This document shows, piece after piece, positions 51,046 through 60,836 of a DNA stretch of 64,000 bases; positions within the stretch are counted from its first letter, which is position 1; each line of letters opens with the position of its first letter. The notes beneath the pieces were generated by a model. That model ran no database searches. It was given only the letters and a program-made list of their open reading frames with translations, and was not told the DNA's origin. Position numbers and translations under genes: made by a program. The stretch comes from an uncultured Blautia sp. (GTDB lineage: Bacteria; Bacillota; Clostridia; Lachnospirales; Lachnospiraceae): contig CATXEA010000011.1 of NCBI GenBank assembly GCA_958367245.1, positions 1-64,000 on the forward strand, written 5' to 3'.

Positions 51046-53871
51046 ATGGAGAAAAAGAATAGTATTTCAAAATTTCGAGAAATGAGAAAAGAATCTTGGA
51101 GTGGTATATGGGGGAAAAGAATTCTTTCGGAAATTAGTTATCTTCTTGAGGTTTCAAAGGCTGCTAATAATAAATATCGCAGCGCATTGGATCGAGGAAT
51201 TGATTTGTTGTGGAAATATGTAAAAGAAAATGGCGCTATTACAAAGCAAATTGTTTTTCAAGTAGAAGAAGAATTAACTGAAATGAAAGCGGAAGCCAGA
51301 AAGTATCAAGTCCTTTTGATTGGTCATGCACATATCGATATGAATTGGATGTGGGGATTTCAAGAAACAGCTTCGGTTACAGTGGATACTTTTGAGACTA
51401 TGCTTCAGTTAATGGAGGAGTATCCTCAGTTTACATTTGCACAGTCACAGGCTTCAGTATATGCAATTATTGAAGAATATTATCCAGAACTTTTGGAGAA
51501 AATCAAAGCCCGTATCAAAGAAGGAAGATGGGAAGTTAGTGCTTCTACTTGGGTAGAAAACGATAAAAATATGTCTGGAAGTGAATCAATGGCAAGACAT
51601 ATTTTATATACAAAAGACTATCTTTCTAAACTTTTAGAAATTCCTGTGGATACTCTAACACTAGATTTTGAGCCAGATACTTTTGGACATAATGAAAATA
51701 TGCCGGAAATACTTAATCAAGGAGGAATCAAGTATTATTATCATTGTCGTGGTTACGATAAAGAGCATGTGTATCGTTGGCAAGCACCTTCAGGAGCAGA
51801 AGTAATTGTTTATCGAGAGCCAGTATGGTATAACGCAACAGTATTGTATGATAGTCTTAGCTATATTCCTTCTTTTTGTAAAGAATATGGTTTAACAACA
51901 GCCTTGAAAATGTATGGTGTAGGAGACCATGGTGGAGGACCAACAAGAAGAGATATTGAAAGATGGATAGAAATGCAATCTTGGCCCTTGATGCCTAGAA
52001 TTAAATTTGGAACATTTGCAGAATTTTATAAAGAACTTGAAAAGGTTCGAGAGAATCTTCCAATTGTAAAACAAGAATTGAATTATATTTTTACAGGTTG
52101 CTATACTTCTCAGTCTAGAATAAAAAGGGCAAATAAACAGGGAGAAGATCGTCTTTTTGAATCAGAAGCAATGGATGTTTTGGCACATATGGAAATAGAT
52201 GATTATCAAACACCTTCTGATTATGTTGAAGCATGGAAAAAAATATTATTTAACCAATTTCACGATATTTTACCAGGTTCAGGTACAGTTGAAACTAGAG
52301 AATATGCAATGGGAGAATTTCAAAAAGCTATTGCAGCATCTCAAATCAATATAAATCATGCGATGCGTACAATTTGTAATAATATAGATACATCTGGACT
52401 TTCAGAGGAGGAACCGGAAGATTGGTCATTTGGGGCTGGAGCGGGTTTTGGTACTCATGACGAAAACCGCCATATGACTGGATATGTAGGTCGTGCAGGT
52501 GGGAAAAGAAGAATTATAACAGTTTTCAATCCGACAATGTATCGTCGCATAGAGTGTGTTAAAGTCACATTGTGGGATTGGAATGGAAATCCTGATCTTC
52601 TTAGAGTAGCGGATATTGATGGAAATGATGTGAGATGCCAGATAATGGATACGGGAATACATTATTGGGGACATAATTACCATACAATTGTTATAGAAGC
52701 AGATGTAGATGCCATGGGTTATACAACATATGTTTTGAAAGAGGAAGAAGAAGACAATCTAAATATTGTTTGGAAAAAGCTGTCTACGTCTCCTTGTGAT
52801 GATCCGAGAATTGATGATTATACAGATATGCCAATTATAATGGAAAATGAAAAAGTAAAGGCAGTTTTTTCACCAAATACAATGAAAATGATTTCATTGG
52901 TTGATAAAAGTAGTGGAAAAGAAATTCTTTGTGAACCATCAGCGTATTTCCGAGAAGTAGTGGAAAGTACTCAGAACGAGATGACTGCATGGAGAATTGG
53001 TAATTATATAACTGTAAGTGATTTAAACGAAGAGGCTCCAGTAAGAATTACCAGATGTGAAAGAGGAACGTTAGTTCAAAAAATCGAATACAGTATTAAC
53101 AAAGAAAATTATACGATTTATACAGTATTGTCATTAGCAGAGGGTAGTGAATTGCTAAATTACGATTTAAAAGTTGAATGGCATGAGATTGGAAATTCAG
53201 AAAAAGGTGTGCCACAACTTCAATTCATCGTACCATTTGCCTATGATGCAGAAAAATATGCATGTAGTATACCATTAGGCGTTACTGAAAGGGTAGGAAT
53301 TGCACAAGATGTACCATGTACTGGATTTATAAGTGGGATTCCTACAAACGGAAGCAATAGAGGTGTGATTTTAATGTCAGACTGTAAGTATGGTTTTCGT
53401 GGGTATGATAATTCTGTTACGGTAACGCTTATCAGAAGTTCTTATGATCCTGATGAGATGCCGGAACAAGGAACTCATATGATAAAACTTGGTATTGGAA
53501 TTACTGATGTAACATCTGTTGCAATGACAGAAAAATTGGAGCGCTTTGTACATCCTATGTATGCATGTTCTAATGGAGCACATGAAGGTAATTTACCTGC
53601 ACGGTATTCTTTTTTTAATGTGAGTGGGGATGTAAATGTTACTGCAATAAAATTATCTGAAGATAAAAAAAGTGTGATTATAAGAATATATAATTTACAG
53701 AAATGGTCTACGCCTGTTACAATAAATGTAAACAAGAATGTAATAGGCGAAGCATACTTGACAGACATACTAGAACGAAAAATACAAGAATTGCAGGTGG
53801 AGGGAACAGCTGTTAAATTTGATATACCTGCTAAATCAATTCGCACAGTTAGTCTTGTTTTATATAAATAA
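51046..53871 (+). CDS. GH38 alpha-mannosidase
   Basis: A 941-residue family 38 glycoside hydrolase. GHAHIDMNWMW near residue 94 gives the zinc-binding His and Asp; Asp211 in FEPDTFGHNE is the catalytic nucleophile and zinc ligand; VGDHGGGPTRRD near 297 and NQFHDILPGSGT near 404 are family landmarks. The C-terminal half is the beta-sandwich region. There is no signal peptide, so it acts on imported oligosaccharides inside the cell. A second GH38 at 57282 is of the MngB type, so the two may differ in linkage preference. Confidence 0.93.
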   Translation: MEKKNSISKFREMRKESWSGIWGKRILSEISYLLEVSKAANNKYRSALDRGIDLLWKYVKENGAITKQIVFQVEEELTEMKAEARKYQVLLIGHAHIDMNWMWGFQETASVTVDTFETMLQLMEEYPQFTFAQSQASVYAIIEEYYPELLEKIKARIKEGRWEVSASTWVENDKNMSGSESMARHILYTKDYLSKLLEIPVDTLTLDFEPDTFGHNENMPEILNQGGIKYYYHCRGYDKEHVYRWQAPSGAEVIVYREPVWYNATVLYDSLSYIPSFCKEYGLTTALKMYGVGDHGGGPTRRDIERWIEMQSWPLMPRIKFGTFAEFYKELEKVRENLPIVKQELNYIFTGCYTSQSRIKRANKQGEDRLFESEAMDVLAHMEIDDYQTPSDYVEAWKKILFNQFHDILPGSGTVETREYAMGEFQKAIAASQININHAMRTICNNIDTSGLSEEEPEDWSFGAGAGFGTHDENRHMTGYVGRAGGKRRIITVFNPTMYRRIECVKVTLWDWNGNPDLLRVADIDGNDVRCQIMDTGIHYWGHNYHTIVIEADVDAMGYTTYVLKEEEEDNLNIVWKKLSTSPCDDPRIDDYTDMPIIMENEKVKAVFSPNTMKMISLVDKSSGKEILCEPSAYFREVVESTQNEMTAWRIGNYITVSDLNEEAPVRITRCERGTLVQKIEYSINKENYTIYTVLSLAEGSELLNYDLKVEWHEIGNSEKGVPQLQFIVPFAYDAEKYACSIPLGVTERVGIAQDVPCTGFISGIPTNGSNRGVILMSDCKYGFRGYDNSVTVTLIRSSYDPDEMPEQGTHMIKLGIGITDVTSVAMTEKLERFVHPMYACSNGAHEGNLPARYSFFNVSGDVNVTAIKLSEDKKSVIIRIYNLQKWSTPVTINVNKNVIGEAYLTDILERKIQELQVEGTAVKFDIPAKSIRTVSLVLYK

Positions 53872-53890
53872 GAAAGGTGTATATAAAACA
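53856..53890 (+). repeat. Perfect inverted repeat around the GH38 stop / ROK leader
   Basis: TGTTTTATATA (53856-53866) and TATATAAAACA (53880-53890) flank 13 bases that hold the GH38 stop and the only purine-rich AAGAAAGG stretch upstream of the ROK gene. It could be a binding site or an mRNA hairpin that limits ROK translation. Confidence 0.5.
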
Positions 53891-53896
53891 GAGAAT

Positions 53897-55054
53897 ATGA
53901 GTACAACCATTAATAGTACAACAATGAAAAAAATTAATAGAGGGCTAGTATTTAAAAACTTAGTAATGAACCCCGAGATGTCAAGAGCTGAGTTGGCAAG
54001 AAAACTTCCACTTACTAAAATGACAATTACAAATATTGTAACAGAATTTTTGGAAAAAGAACTTATTGTAGAACAGGAAAAAATTATTCTAGGTGAACCC
54101 CATAAAAATCCAATTAGAATTGATTTATCGGAGAAATGTCCGAGAATTATCGGAGTACAGATCCAACGAAGTTATTGTAAGGCGGTATTGACAGATTTTC
54201 GACAGAATGTTTTGGAAAGCAGGGAAGTACAGTACGAAGAGATCTGTCTAGATATGCTAAAAGAGGTATTGAATACGCTGATTGGCGAATTGCTAAAGAA
54301 TGGAAATGTAATGGGGATAGGCGTCGGAAGTATTGGACCTATTGATTCCTTAAATGGTATTATATGCAGTCCTCCTAATTTTGGTGATATTCAAGATTTT
54401 GCAATTGTGGATTATCTTGAAAACAAATTTCATATACCTGTGGTTCTGGAACATCATTACAATTGTGCTGTTTTAGCGGAACATTACTTTGGTACAGCTA
54501 TAGAAAACAATAATCTTATTTATCTTGGAATTACTCAAGGTGTAGGCATGGGAGGTTTGGTAAAGGGGAAGTTGTATAGCTCTTTTTTTGGAAATAATAT
54601 GGAGATTGGACATGTTTCCGTAGAACGTGAAGGTAAATTGTGTCGTTGTGGAAATCGTGGCTGTATGGAAACATATGTAAGTACAAATATCATGACAGAA
54701 GAATTGAGGAGATTGACGGGAGAAAAGAAAAGTTTCCGTGAGTTTTGTCAAACCAAAGATCATCCTGAAATCACGGAGTATTTTTTCAGAGTGATGGATT
54801 ATCTAAAAGTTGCACTTATTGATTGTATGAATATGTTTCAACCTGAAATGATAATTATTGGGGATGATGGATATTATCTTCCAGATGAGTGTATTCAATA
54901 CTTGGAAAAAGAAGTAAATCGCATACATTTGTATAGAAAACAATTATATGTCAGGATTTTAAAAACCTCTATCAGAGACAATGAATTGCTTACAGCAAGT
55001 GCTACTATGGGAGTGATAGAAAAAGTTTTTCAAGGGGAATTATTATTTGATTAA
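53897..55054 (+). CDS. ROK-family transcriptional regulator
   Basis: A 385-residue NagC/XylR-like regulator. The N-terminal winged helix reads KKINRGLVFKNLVMNP, then SRAELARKLPLTKMTITNIV. The ROK domain has IGVGSIGPIDSLNGII near residue 137 and the zinc motif CRCGNRGCMETYVS near 253. It likely represses the mannoside operon at the GTAAA-N5-TTTAC sites and is released by a sugar. No good Shine-Dalgarno precedes ATG 53897 or the in-frame ATG at 53924; I prefer 53897 as the first codon after the hairpin. Confidence 0.87.
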   Translation: MSTTINSTTMKKINRGLVFKNLVMNPEMSRAELARKLPLTKMTITNIVTEFLEKELIVEQEKIILGEPHKNPIRIDLSEKCPRIIGVQIQRSYCKAVLTDFRQNVLESREVQYEEICLDMLKEVLNTLIGELLKNGNVMGIGVGSIGPIDSLNGIICSPPNFGDIQDFAIVDYLENKFHIPVVLEHHYNCAVLAEHYFGTAIENNNLIYLGITQGVGMGGLVKGKLYSSFFGNNMEIGHVSVEREGKLCRCGNRGCMETYVSTNIMTEELRRLTGEKKSFREFCQTKDHPEITEYFFRVMDYLKVALIDCMNMFQPEMIIIGDDGYYLPDECIQYLEKEVNRIHLYRKQLYVRILKTSIRDNELLTASATMGVIEKVFQGELLFD

Positions 55055-55117
55055 AGGGAATTCCGAATGATAAAAATTTAGAGAGTTTGGATTATTGAAC
55101 CAGAGAGGAAAAGAGAT

Positions 55118-56071
55118 ATGCTTGTAAATATGAATGAAGTTTTATATCGGGCAAAACGTGGCAAATATGCGGTAGGACTTTTTAATGCAGTGAATCTCGA
55201 ACTTGCGAGGGGAATTATAGCGGCAGCAGAATGTACAGGTTCACCTGTGATTATGGGAACTGCCGAGGTTCTCTTTCCATACGGACCGTTAGAAGAAGTT
55301 TCTTATTACCTTCTTCCAATGGCGAGAAAAGCGAATGTTCCAGTAGTCGTTCATTTAGATCATGGATTAAATAAAGAAACATGCTTGAAAGCGCTTGAAC
55401 TGGGTTTTACTTCTATTATGTACGACTGTTCTACGGATGCCTATGATGAGAACGTTAAGAAAGTTAAGGAAATGGCAGAAATTGCTCATAGTTACGGGGC
55501 AACGATTGAAGGAGAATTAGGGCATGTAGGGGATAATGAAGGGTCTTCTGAAGGTGATTCTTATATGGAAGATCCAACGAAGTATTATACAGATCCAGCA
55601 ATAGCAAAAGATTTTGTGGAAAAAACAGGGATAGATGCACTAGCGATTGCGGTTGGAACAGCTCATGGGGCTTATAAATTTCCACCTAAACTTGATTTTG
55701 AAAGAATTAAGACCATTGCAGGAACAATTGATGTACCTTTAGTTCTCCATGGAGGTTCTGGATTGACTGATGATGATTTTAAATTAGCTATAGAAGCTGG
55801 CATTAGTAAAGTAAATATTTTTACAGATATTAATGTAGCTGCTGTTAAAGCAGAATTTCAACGATTTTCTACAATGGATAAAGGAATCATTGATCTAATT
55901 CCTGCGGCAGTAGAGGCTGTTAAGCAAGAAACGATGAAAAAGATGATACTATTTGGAAGTGATGGGAAAGCATATTCCCCAAAAGAGAATAAAATTTCAA
56001 ATAGATTTTTACCACAGGACGTTAGTAAAATTGTTGCTTTGGTTGTAGCAGAAATAGAGAAGAGAATCTAA
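55118..56071 (+). CDS. Class II ketose-bisphosphate aldolase family
   Basis: A 317-residue zinc aldolase of the FbaA/GatY/KbaY group. HLDHGLN near residue 88 (zinc His and catalytic Asp), EGELGHVGD near 135, GTAHGAYKFPP near 186 and LHGGSGL near 211 are the family's metal and phosphate sites. GatY/KbaY-type enzymes and fructose-1-phosphate-cleaving variants share this layout. With the adjacent kinase and mannose isomerase it could cleave the phosphorylated ketose from mannose. Substrate is inference. Good AGAGGA site upstream. Confidence 0.85.
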   Translation: MLVNMNEVLYRAKRGKYAVGLFNAVNLELARGIIAAAECTGSPVIMGTAEVLFPYGPLEEVSYYLLPMARKANVPVVVHLDHGLNKETCLKALELGFTSIMYDCSTDAYDENVKKVKEMAEIAHSYGATIEGELGHVGDNEGSSEGDSYMEDPTKYYTDPAIAKDFVEKTGIDALAIAVGTAHGAYKFPPKLDFERIKTIAGTIDVPLVLHGGSGLTDDDFKLAIEAGISKVNIFTDINVAAVKAEFQRFSTMDKGIIDLIPAAVEAVKQETMKKMILFGSDGKAYSPKENKISNRFLPQDVSKIVALVVAEIEKRI

Positions 56072-56082
56072 GGAGCTAGGCT

Positions 56083-57207
56083 ATGGAGAAACAAAAAACT
56101 ATTATTGCGGCAGGGCATATTTGCCTAGATATAACACCGATTTTTCCAGGGGAAAAAGTAAATAAATTAAATGAAGTTCTTGCTCCTGGTAAATTAATTA
56201 ATATGGAAGGAATCAGTATTCACACAGGTGGCTCTACAGCTAATACAGGACTTGGATTGAAATTTTTGGGTGCTGATGTTCGAATTATGGCGAAAATTGG
56301 ATGTGATGTACTAGGAAATATGGTGGAGCAGATTTTAAAAATGCATGGGGTGACGGAAGGGTTGATTCGTGATGAAAAATCCTCCACATCTTATTCGGTT
56401 GTATTGGCAGTTCCAGGAGTAGATCGCATTTTTCTTCATGATTCCGGTGCAAATGATAGGTATTTTGCAACTGATATTCAGAATGCAGATTTTGATTCGG
56501 TAGATTTATTTCACTTTGGATATCCTCCCTTAATGAAAAGTATTTACCAAAATGACGGAGAAGAACTTTTGAAAGTTTTGAAGTTGGTCAAAGGGAAACA
56601 GATTCCTATTTCTATGGATATGGCAGCGGTAGATCCAAAATCTGAGTCCGGAAATGTAAATTGGGAAAAAATTCTTGAAAGAACCTTGCCTTATGTAGAT
56701 GTTTTTTTGCCCAGTATCGAAGAAATTATATTCATGTTAGATAAAGAAAAATATAGGGATATTATTCTTCGGGCAGGAGAAAGGGATGTCACAGAGGTTT
56801 TGGATATAGAAAGTGATGTGAAACCTTTTGGAGAAAAACTTCTCGCTATGGGAGCAAAGATAGTTCTTTTAAAATGTGGAAGAGCAGGTATTTATCTTGC
56901 AACGGCGTCAGAAAAAAACCTGGAAGAATTAAAGTCAGTGATAGGATTGAACAAATCTGTTTGGTCAAATGTAAGAATTTTTGAAAAATGTTTTAAGCCA
57001 GATAAAATTTGCTCAGGAACTGGAGCAGGAGATACATGTATTGCAGCTTTTTTAATGGCGCTCCTTACAGGAGAGACACCGCAAAGCAGTGTTCAAATAG
57101 CAGCAGCAGAGGGGGCATCATGTGTGGAAGCATACGATGCATTGGGAGGACTTCGTACACTGCCAGAACTGAAAAAGAAAATTGCTAGTGGTTGGGAGAA
57201 ATACTAA
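56083..57207 (+). CDS. PfkB-family sugar kinase
   Basis: A 374-residue ribokinase-fold kinase, longer than the usual about 310 because of insertions near residues 205-240 and 285-300. IHTGGSTANTGLGLKFLGAD near residue 47 is the first PfkB signature; CSGTGAGDTCIAAFLMALL near 308 is the second, with the catalytic Asp in GAGD. It lies 12 bases after the aldolase. It may phosphorylate fructose made by the isomerase at 60059, position unknown. Confidence 0.87.
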   Translation: MEKQKTIIAAGHICLDITPIFPGEKVNKLNEVLAPGKLINMEGISIHTGGSTANTGLGLKFLGADVRIMAKIGCDVLGNMVEQILKMHGVTEGLIRDEKSSTSYSVVLAVPGVDRIFLHDSGANDRYFATDIQNADFDSVDLFHFGYPPLMKSIYQNDGEELLKVLKLVKGKQIPISMDMAAVDPKSESGNVNWEKILERTLPYVDVFLPSIEEIIFMLDKEKYRDIILRAGERDVTEVLDIESDVKPFGEKLLAMGAKIVLLKCGRAGIYLATASEKNLEELKSVIGLNKSVWSNVRIFEKCFKPDKICSGTGAGDTCIAAFLMALLTGETPQSSVQIAAAEGASCVEAYDALGGLRTLPELKKKIASGWEKY

Positions 57208-57281
57208 TTCGTGGAATATAATCTCATTGGGCAATAGATTTTGTGTGAAAAAGAATACAGAATACAAGGAGGAACACAAAT

Positions 57282-59960
57282 ATGAAAGATGTTCATCTGA
57301 TTTCTCATACACATTGGGATCGAGAATGGTATATGCCCTTCGAATATCACAGAGCTCGTCTTGTGAAACTTATTGATGACTGTTTGGATTTGTTTGAGAA
57401 TGATTTAGATTTTCAACATTTTCATTTAGATGGACATACAATACTTCTGGAAGATTATCTTGAAGTGAAGCCTAAAAACAAAGAAAAGCTTAAGAAGTGT
57501 ATTCAAGAAGGTAAATTTTCAGTAGGTCCTTGGTATGTTTTGCAAGATGAATTTTTGACAAGCAGCGAGTCAAATATTCGTAATCTTCTTGTAGGAATAG
57601 ACATTGCTAAAGAATTTGGAAAATGTTCCATGATTGGTTATTTTCCAGATACATTTGGAAATGTAGGACAAATACCTCAAATTATGAAACAAGCTGGAAT
57701 GAAAGCTATTGTATTTGGAAGAGGTGTAAAATCCGTTGGAATAAATAATACTGTTGCATCTGAAGAAGATTATTCTTCACAGTTTTCAGAGCTTTATTGG
57801 AAATCGCCAGATGGAAGTCTAATGCCAGCAATTTTGTTTGCAAATTGGTATCATAATGGAATGGAAATTCCGAAAGATGCTTGCGAACAATACTGGGATA
57901 GGGCAATAAAAGCTGCAGAAAGGTATGCGTCTACAAAAGAATTTCTTTTGATGAATGGATGTGACCATCAACCTGTGCAGCGTGATTTTTCTATTGCGAT
58001 GAAAAATGCTCAGAAAAAATATCCAGATTATCATTTTATACATTCTAATTTTATGAACTATGCAGATGCTGTGATTAAAGAAATTCCTAAGAATGCTTCG
58101 GTAATATGTGGTGAATTGACTAGTCAGAATACAGATGGGTGGTGCACACTTGTAAATACTGCTTCATCTCATGTGGATTTAAAAATTATGAACCGGGAGA
58201 ATGAGATTCTTCTGGAATCTGTTGCAGAGCCTTTGACAGTGATGGCTTCGCAATATGGCATGAAGTTCCCGCGAGAGATGCTGCTGTATGGTTGGAAAAC
58301 ATTGATGAAAAATCATCCTCATGACAGTATTTGTGGATGCAGTTGTGACGAAGTTAATAATGAAGTCATGTTTCGTTTTCAAAAATGTAGACAAGTTGCT
58401 GAAACAATTATTCGAGATGCTCTTGAGTTTATTTCAAAAAGAATACCAATTAAATCCTTTGAGAATAGCATTGCAACGTTTTCTATTGTAAATACTTTTT
58501 CAAGAGAAAGGTCTGGGGTAGTAGATGTAATTGTTGATGTAAGAAGAATGTATGGTTCTGATTTTTTGCATTCATATGCTGAAAAAATATCAGAAACAGC
58601 GTATCAGGGAGAGTATAAGTTATTAGATGATAAAGGCAATGAGATTCCATGTAAAATTACTAAACCGCAAGTGGCCTTTGGATATGAACTTCCTGATGAT
58701 GGATTTAGAAAGGCATATATGGCAGAACGCATTTGTGTGAGTTTTGAGGCGCTATATGTTCCAGCGTTGAGTTATCGAACATATGGGTTATACAAAGTAG
58801 AAAAATCACAGCTTCAAGGCAGTTTGATCACAGAAAATAATGCTATGGAAAATGAATATCTTAGAGTTAGGATTAATAAAAATGGGACTATTAATATTTA
58901 CGATAAAAAGAACCATCGTGAGTTTTATGAATTACTAAGATATGAAGATGTAGCAGATATCGGAAACGAATATACATTTGTACCATCACCGGGAGATGTT
59001 CCCATTCTTTCAGGAGAATCTTTGGCAGAAATTGAAATAATTTCTGATGAACCGTATAGGGCAGGATATAAGATTAAGACGATTATGATGATTCCAAAAG
59101 CAGCAGATGAGTCTTTAAAAGACGAACGCTTTAGCTATGTGGATATTAAGAAGCGAAAAGCTGGAAGAAGTGATCAATTGCATCCTGTATCCATAGAAAC
59201 ATGTTTGTTTCTTGAAAAGAATGGGAAAGGGGTAAAAATACAAACAAAGATCAATAATACAGTTCGTGATCATAGATTGAGAGTTTTAATTCCTAATAAT
59301 ATAAGATGTATGGTTCATAAAACAGAGTCGGTATTTGAAGTTGTTCAGAGAAATAATAAACATAATGACTGCTGGACTTATCCAAGCGGATGCGAACATC
59401 AACAGGGATTTTTGCTTATGCAAGATGAGATTTCTGGTCTGGCAGTGGCCAATATCGGGTTATATGAGTACGAAATTCTTAAAGACAATACAATTGCGAT
59501 TACATTGGTTCGATCCGTAGGCGAAATGGGGGACTGGGGAGTTTTTCCTACAGAACGTTCTCAACAACAAAAGGAATTGGAATTTACTTATGAAATTGTT
59601 CCATTTAAGGAAGAAAAAGAAGTGTATTCGGAATTAACTTCTTTCCAAGTTCCTTTCCAAAGTATTCAGATATTTAATCAAGATGATCAGAAAATATATT
59701 GTAGTCCGTTTGAATGGAATGGCGATGGATTAAGAATGACGGCATATAAGTTTGCCCAAAATAGTAACGACGTGATTATGCGTTGGGTAAATTATAGTGA
59801 TCAAAAGCAAATTCTGGAAGTAAAACAAACAGAATGGATTGATAATTTGTATGTGAGCAATGTGATAGAGGAAAGAGGTAGCAGCATTTGTATGGAAAAT
59901 GGATACTGGAAAATAAAAGTTGAACCATATGAAATTATTACCTTAGGATGTTTAAAATAA
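57282..59960 (+). CDS. GH38 alpha-mannosidase, MngB-like
   Basis: An 892-residue family 38 hydrolase. ISHTHWDREWYMPFEYHR at the N-terminus binds zinc; Asp123 in GYFPDTFGNVGQ is the nucleophile; NHPHDSICGCSCDEVN near residue 345 is the usual landmark. Start-near-zinc-motif and length resemble E. coli MngB and streptococcal GH38 enzymes. It is cytoplasmic (no signal). It probably removes terminal alpha-mannose of another linkage than the enzyme at 51046; mannosylglycerate is a less likely substrate because no MngA transporter is present. Confidence 0.92.
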   Translation: MKDVHLISHTHWDREWYMPFEYHRARLVKLIDDCLDLFENDLDFQHFHLDGHTILLEDYLEVKPKNKEKLKKCIQEGKFSVGPWYVLQDEFLTSSESNIRNLLVGIDIAKEFGKCSMIGYFPDTFGNVGQIPQIMKQAGMKAIVFGRGVKSVGINNTVASEEDYSSQFSELYWKSPDGSLMPAILFANWYHNGMEIPKDACEQYWDRAIKAAERYASTKEFLLMNGCDHQPVQRDFSIAMKNAQKKYPDYHFIHSNFMNYADAVIKEIPKNASVICGELTSQNTDGWCTLVNTASSHVDLKIMNRENEILLESVAEPLTVMASQYGMKFPREMLLYGWKTLMKNHPHDSICGCSCDEVNNEVMFRFQKCRQVAETIIRDALEFISKRIPIKSFENSIATFSIVNTFSRERSGVVDVIVDVRRMYGSDFLHSYAEKISETAYQGEYKLLDDKGNEIPCKITKPQVAFGYELPDDGFRKAYMAERICVSFEALYVPALSYRTYGLYKVEKSQLQGSLITENNAMENEYLRVRINKNGTINIYDKKNHREFYELLRYEDVADIGNEYTFVPSPGDVPILSGESLAEIEIISDEPYRAGYKIKTIMMIPKAADESLKDERFSYVDIKKRKAGRSDQLHPVSIETCLFLEKNGKGVKIQTKINNTVRDHRLRVLIPNNIRCMVHKTESVFEVVQRNNKHNDCWTYPSGCEHQQGFLLMQDEISGLAVANIGLYEYEILKDNTIAITLVRSVGEMGDWGVFPTERSQQQKELEFTYEIVPFKEEKEVYSELTSFQVPFQSIQIFNQDDQKIYCSPFEWNGDGLRMTAYKFAQNSNDVIMRWVNYSDQKQILEVKQTEWIDNLYVSNVIEERGSSICMENGYWKIKVEPYEIITLGCLK

Positions 59961-60058
59961 TTGTTAATATAATACTAAGTGTTTAACTATTATTTTAAAG
60001 AAATGAAAAGTAAAAATGCATATATGAATTAACATATTTTCAAATAGGAGAAAATAAT

Positions 60059-60739
60059 ATGAAGAGGTCAGAAATTAATAAATATATCAAAGAAATGGAA
60101 AATTTAATAAAAAAGAATGGATGGCATTTACCTCCGTTCTGTAATTGGACACCTGAAGAATGGGAAAGTAAAGGTCACGAATATGATGAAATTCGTGATA
60201 ATATGTTAGGATGGGATATTACTGATTTTGGATTGGGAAATTTTGAAAAAATTGGTTTTTCTTTAATTACAATTAGAAATGGAAATCAAAATAATCCAAA
60301 ATATAAAAAAGTATATGCGGAAAAACTTCTTATGTTAAAAGAAGGACAACATGCACCTATGCATTTTCATTGGATTAAGTCAGAGGACATTATTAATCGT
60401 GGAGGAGGTACTTTAATTATTCATATGTATAATGATGACAATGGAGAATTAGGTAAAACCGACGTATGCGTAAATAGTGATGGTAAATATTATTATGTAC
60501 CTGCAGGTGCTGGTATTGAGTTGAAGCCGGGGGAAAGTGTTACTATTTGGCCACATCAGTATCATGATTTTGATGTAAAACCAGGAACAGGAGAAGTTTT
60601 GATTGGGGAAGTTTCAATGTGCAACGATGATAATACGGACAATAGATTTAACCCACCTGTAGGGAGATTTCCTGAAATAGAAGAGGATGAACCACCGTAT
60701 CGTTTACTTTGTAATGAATATCCTCCGGCAAGAGAGTGA
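60059..60739 (+). CDS. D-lyxose (D-mannose) isomerase, cupin type
   Basis: A 226-residue cupin of the D-lyxose isomerase family. HAPMHFHWIKSEDIINRGGG near residues 98-117 gives two His and a Glu for the metal, and WPHQYHDF near 161 gives another His. These enzymes isomerise D-lyxose/D-xylulose and D-mannose/D-fructose. In a mannosidase operon the mannose-to-fructose reaction is the likely job. TAGGAGA lies upstream. A terminator follows. Confidence 0.88.
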   Translation: MKRSEINKYIKEMENLIKKNGWHLPPFCNWTPEEWESKGHEYDEIRDNMLGWDITDFGLGNFEKIGFSLITIRNGNQNNPKYKKVYAEKLLMLKEGQHAPMHFHWIKSEDIINRGGGTLIIHMYNDDNGELGKTDVCVNSDGKYYYVPAGAGIELKPGESVTIWPHQYHDFDVKPGTGEVLIGEVSMCNDDNTDNRFNPPVGRFPEIEEDEPPYRLLCNEYPPARE

Positions 60740-60775
60740 ATAGAGTATATGGAAATTTAAAAATAGATAACAATA

Positions 60776-60812
60776 AAAAATCAGGGTTTTCAATTTTGGA
60801 ACCCTGATTTTT
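60776..60812 (+). terminator. Terminator between the isomerase and GH2 gene
   Basis: AAAAATCAGGGTT pairs with AACCCTGATTTTT around a 10-11-base loop. It would reduce or separate transcription of the beta-mannosidase gene, which starts 25 bases later. Confidence 0.8.
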
Positions 60813-60836
60813 CAAATTAGATGAGGTGATTGAGAA

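Noticed and set aside
57282..59960. Dedicated mannosylglycerate hydrolase (MngB)
   Set aside because: The fold matches, but no MngA-type transporter or glycerate kinase is nearby; the mannoside setting favours an alpha-mannosidase.
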